Shown here: piece after piece, positions 61,637-64,000 of the stretch
Layout: each line of letters begins with the position of its first letter
How positions within the stretch are numbered: position 1 is the stretch's first letter
Assembly (NCBI GenBank): GCA_004210455.1
Contig: SEFA01000026.1
Coordinates: 1-64,000 of the forward strand
DNA: 64,000 nt
Direction: 5' to 3'
DNA from: Rubrivivax sp.
Lineage (GTDB): Bacteria > Pseudomonadota > Gammaproteobacteria > Burkholderiales > Burkholderiaceae_C
Notes under the pieces: model-generated
Seen by the model: the letters and a program-made list of their open reading frames with translations, nothing else
Told to the model about the DNA's origin: nothing
The model's database searches: none
Translations under genes and position numbers: made by a program

Positions 61637-61702
61637 ACCACTCGGCCACCACCCGTCCACCACCGGCCACCACCGGCCACGACTCGGCCACGTCTTGGCC
61701 AC
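61637..61702. repeat. Imperfect CGGCCACCAC-type repeats upstream of a hydrolase
   Basis: Six or so imperfect copies of a 10-12 bp unit (CCACCACCGG / CGGCCACGACT) fill the leader region 40-105 nt before the exported hydrolase ATG at 61741. No gene is seen in 61446-61740. Confidence 0.6.
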
Positions 61703-61740
61703 CCCGAGCCCCCCACTTTTCTCGCCAGAAGGAATTCCTC

Positions 61741-62712
61741 ATGAACAAGACCCCCATCCGCCGCCGCGCCGTCGCGGCGCTCCTCCTCACGGGAGGTATC
61801 GCCCTCTCCGCCGTCGGCGCGCTGCTGACGGCTTCGCCGGCGATGGCGCAGACGACGGCCGCGTCGGCAAAACCGTCCCCCATCGTCGAACGCGACGCCA
61901 CCGTGAACGGCGTCAAGCTGCACTATCTGAGCGCAGGCTCCGGCGACGCCACGCCCATCGTGCTGCTGCACGGCTACGCGCAGACCAGCCGGATGTGGCG
62001 CCCGCTGATGCCGCGCCTGGCCACCGACGGTCCGGTGATCGCCGTGGACCTGCGCGGTGCCGGCGGCTCCGGCAAGATCGAGCGTCCCGGCGAGAAGAAG
62101 CTGCTGGCCCAGGACATCCACGCGCTGACGCAGCAGCTGGGCTACAAGAAGGTGAAGATCGTCGGCCACGACATCGGCCTGATGGTCGCGTATGCCTATG
62201 CGGCGCAATACCCCGACGAGGTCGAGAAGATCGCCCTGATGGACGCCTTCCTGCCCGGCGTCGGGGACTGGACCACCGTGTGGCTGCTGCGCGACCTGTG
62301 GCACTTCCACTTCTACGGCGAAGTGCCCGAGAAGCTGGTCGCGGGCCGCGAGCGCATCTACTTCGAGCACTTCTGGAACGACTTCGCCGCGGACAGGACC
62401 AGGTCCATCCCGGAAGCCGACCGCAAGTTCTACGCGGCGGCGTACGGGCAGCCCGGCGGCATGCACGCCGGCTTCGGCTACTTCAAGGCCTTCGAGCAGG
62501 ACGCGAAGGACTTCGCGGCGATGTCCAAGACCAAGCTCACGATGCCGATGCTCGTCCTGACCGGCGAGAAGGCCTCCGGTGAGTTCCTGATCGGCCAGGC
62601 GAAGCTCGTGGCGACCGACGTCGACGGCCGCATCGTGAAGGGCGCCGGCCACTGGATCATGGAGGAGTCGCCGGAGTTCACGATGAACGCGCTGGTCGGG
62701 TTCCTGAAGTGA
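61741..62712 (+). CDS. Exported alpha/beta-fold hydrolase with Asp nucleophile
   Basis: 323 aa. Signal peptide about 1-37 (LLLTGGIALSAVGALL, ending AMAQ). VLLHGYAQTSRMWRPLMPRL, nucleophile elbow VGHDIGLMVAYAYAAQYPDE with Asp, and a C-terminal GAGHWIMEESPEF with the His. This is the epoxide hydrolase / haloalkane dehalogenase class; substrate unknown. AAGGA about 8 nt upstream supports the ATG. It is inserted between a response regulator and its likely kinase and is transcribed oppositely to both, so it may be their target. Confidence 0.86.
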   Translation: MNKTPIRRRAVAALLLTGGIALSAVGALLTASPAMAQTTAASAKPSPIVERDATVNGVKLHYLSAGSGDATPIVLLHGYAQTSRMWRPLMPRLATDGPVIAVDLRGAGGSGKIERPGEKKLLAQDIHALTQQLGYKKVKIVGHDIGLMVAYAYAAQYPDEVEKIALMDAFLPGVGDWTTVWLLRDLWHFHFYGEVPEKLVAGRERIYFEHFWNDFAADRTRSIPEADRKFYAAAYGQPGGMHAGFGYFKAFEQDAKDFAAMSKTKLTMPMLVLTGEKASGEFLIGQAKLVATDVDGRIVKGAGHWIMEESPEFTMNALVGFLK

Positions 62713-62719
62713 CCTGAAC

Positions 62720-64000
62720 TCAATTCGGCGCGCGCCGCGGCAGCACGCGCGCGAGCAGCGCCTCCAGCCGGCGTGGCAGTCCGGAGAGTCGCGTGGGACG
62801 GTGCGTCCGGCGATAGGCCTGCGACGCCGGGATGCTCAGCAGCACCTGGGTTCCGCCGCCGGGCGGACAACGCAGCGCGAAGCTGCCGCCGACGCGCGTG
62901 ACGCGCTCGCGCATGCCGCTCAGGCCCCAGTGGCCGGGGCTGCATCCGTCGAGCTGCGTCGCCGTCGGCACGCCGACGCCGTCGTCGGCGATGCCGACCG
63001 TGAGCGCCGCGTCGCTGTAGCCGATCGTCAACTCGATGGTGGTCGCCTTGGCGTGCTGGAAGGCGTTGAACAGACCCTCGCGGCACACGAGCGCCAGCTC
63101 CGCATGCACGCCGGCGTCCAGCGGCCGCGGCGTGCCGTCGACGCGCAGGCCGAAGCGCGCGTCATGGAAGCCGGAGAGGTCCCGGCCCAGCGCCTCGAGC
63201 GTCTGCTCCAGCGTGCCGACGTCCGGTGGCGGCAGGCGCAGATCGGTGACGCGGTTGCGGCCTTCGATCACCACCTCGTCGGCCTGGTCCAGCACGCGCT
63301 CCATCTCCGCGCGGGCGGGCGACTCGGCCGGGATGCCCCAGGCCACGCGCTGGAAACGCAGCAGCAGACCCTGGAAGCCCTGCAGCAGCGTGTCGTGCAG
63401 GTCCTGCGCGATGCGGGTGCGTTCGTCGAGCCGGGCGCGATAGCGCTCGCGCGCCCGCGCCTCGATCTGACGCAGGCGCATGCGCACCGCGAGCGCGATC
63501 AGCATCAGCAGCGCCAAGGCGCACAGCACGCGGAAGGCGGTGGACTGGATGAAGGTCGGCGGGATCTCGATGGCCAGCGTCGCGGGCTTGGCGCTCCAGG
63601 CCCCGTCTTCATTGGTGCCCTGGACTTCAAAGGTGTAGTTGCCAGGACCCAGGTTCGTGTAGAACGCCTGGCGGCGCGAACCGGCGTCGTGCCACGCGGT
63701 CTCCAACCCTTTCAGGCGGTATTTGAAGACCGCACGCTCCGGCATCGCCAGCGACAGCGACGTGTAGTCGACCTGCAGGTCCCTGGTCCCGGCGACGGCC
63801 CGCACGAGGCCGCTCGCCTGCGCAGCCAGCGGAGCGCCGTTCACCAGCACGCGCTGGATGTCGATCAGGGCCGGCGCTGCGCTGCGGGTCAGCCGGGCCG
63901 GGTCCACGGTCACCACCCCGTTGGTCATGGCGAACCAGAGGCGGCCGTCGGGCGTCTGCAGCGCGGTGCGCAGCGGCCAGTTGGTCTCCGCACGGCCAGG
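62720..64000 (-). CDS. Two-component sensor histidine kinase, propeller/Y_Y_Y type (5' end outside window)
   Basis: The C-terminal part of a membrane kinase. The frame stays open to the window edge: codons 63929-64000 read through TPDGRLWFA, a last propeller blade, so the ATG at 63928 is internal. Visible parts are the blade, a Y_Y_Y domain (LQVDYTSLSLAMPERAVFKY), a membrane segment (FRVLCALALLMLIALAVRM), the phosphoacceptor motif AQDLHDTLLQGFQG and a HATPase domain (EGLFNAFQHA, ADDGVGVP, GLSGMRERV). It is the same architecture as the kinase at 3-2336. Confidence 0.9.
   Translation of the reverse strand, partial: PGRAETNWPLRTALQTPDGRLWFAMTNGVVTVDPARLTRSAAPALIDIQRVLVNGAPLAAQASGLVRAVAGTRDLQVDYTSLSLAMPERAVFKYRLKGLETAWHDAGSRRQAFYTNLGPGNYTFEVQGTNEDGAWSAKPATLAIEIPPTFIQSTAFRVLCALALLMLIALAVRMRLRQIEARARERYRARLDERTRIAQDLHDTLLQGFQGLLLRFQRVAWGIPAESPARAEMERVLDQADEVVIEGRNRVTDLRLPPPDVGTLEQTLEALGRDLSGFHDARFGLRVDGTPRPLDAGVHAELALVCREGLFNAFQHAKATTIELTIGYSDAALTVGIADDGVGVPTATQLDGCSPGHWGLSGMRERVTRVGGSFALRCPPGGGTQVLLSIPASQAYRRTHRPTRLSGLPRRLEALLARVLPRRAPN

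Overview
The window is 64 kb of high-GC DNA. Gene style points to a betaproteobacterium of the Burkholderiales, probably a Roseateles/Mitsuaria-like member. The pointers are the prpC-acnD-prpF-prpB propionate cluster, a PEP-CTERM exported protein, a GH16 glucanase with a CBM56-like tail, many LuxR-type regulators and alpha/beta hydrolases, and very GC-rich third codon positions. The taxon is inferred from gene content, not from a marker gene. No rRNA or tRNA genes were seen.

Layout. 1-2961: the end of a beta-propeller sensor kinase and its response regulator. 3212-11904: four tandem paralogous STAND-type regulators. Two have DNA-binding plus NTPase domains only, one has NTPase plus C-terminal helical repeats only, and one has all three parts. 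11953-28869: an accessory block of small detoxification or stress-type enzymes mixed with regulators. The enzymes are alpha/beta hydrolases, two isochorismatase-family hydrolases, SnoaL/NTF2-like proteins, a PNPOx-like flavin protein, an SDR and a pirin. The regulators are three LuxR-type proteins with atypical receivers, an ECF sigma factor, two LysR and one AraC. 29144-33634: a membrane sugar/polyol dehydrogenase operon (three-haem cytochrome c, Tat-exported small subunit, GMC flavoprotein, TetR regulator) behind a perfect 24-bp palindrome.

33704-38846 is a low-GC island. It starts beside a broken 3' fragment of glmS and carries a metallophosphoesterase-STAND-like-repeat protein (1129 aa) divergent from a membrane protein. 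It is the best candidate here for an uncharacterised defence or conflict system. 38862-41562: a secreted protein and a GH16 beta-1,3-glucanase around a LacI-type palindrome. 41709-43715: a bufferin-type RiPP operon (bufA, DUF692/MNIO bufB, DUF2063 bufC). 43717-44793: a PEP-CTERM protein. 45172-48129: a TRAP transporter (DctPQM).

48307-51051 is a lower-GC segment with an unknown membrane-anchored protein, a HipBA toxin-antitoxin pair, and four copies of an operator-like repeat spaced 50-51 bp apart upstream of hipB. 51197-57834: a thioesterase and the 2-methylcitrate cycle genes. 57889-59048: a DUF3037/HipA-like kinase pair. 59179-59866: a decayed LytS-type kinase. 59936-64000: small conserved proteins, a NarL-type response regulator, an exported Asp-nucleophile hydrolase and the end of a second beta-propeller sensor kinase resembling the one at the left edge.

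Two themes run through the window. One is a near-palindromic GTTAA-N6-TTAAC-like element upstream of four genes or operons (STAND regulator, DUF1348 protein, LuxR regulator, ECF sigma), which may mark a shared regulon. The other is an unusual number of short tandem repeats inside or just upstream of unrelated genes.
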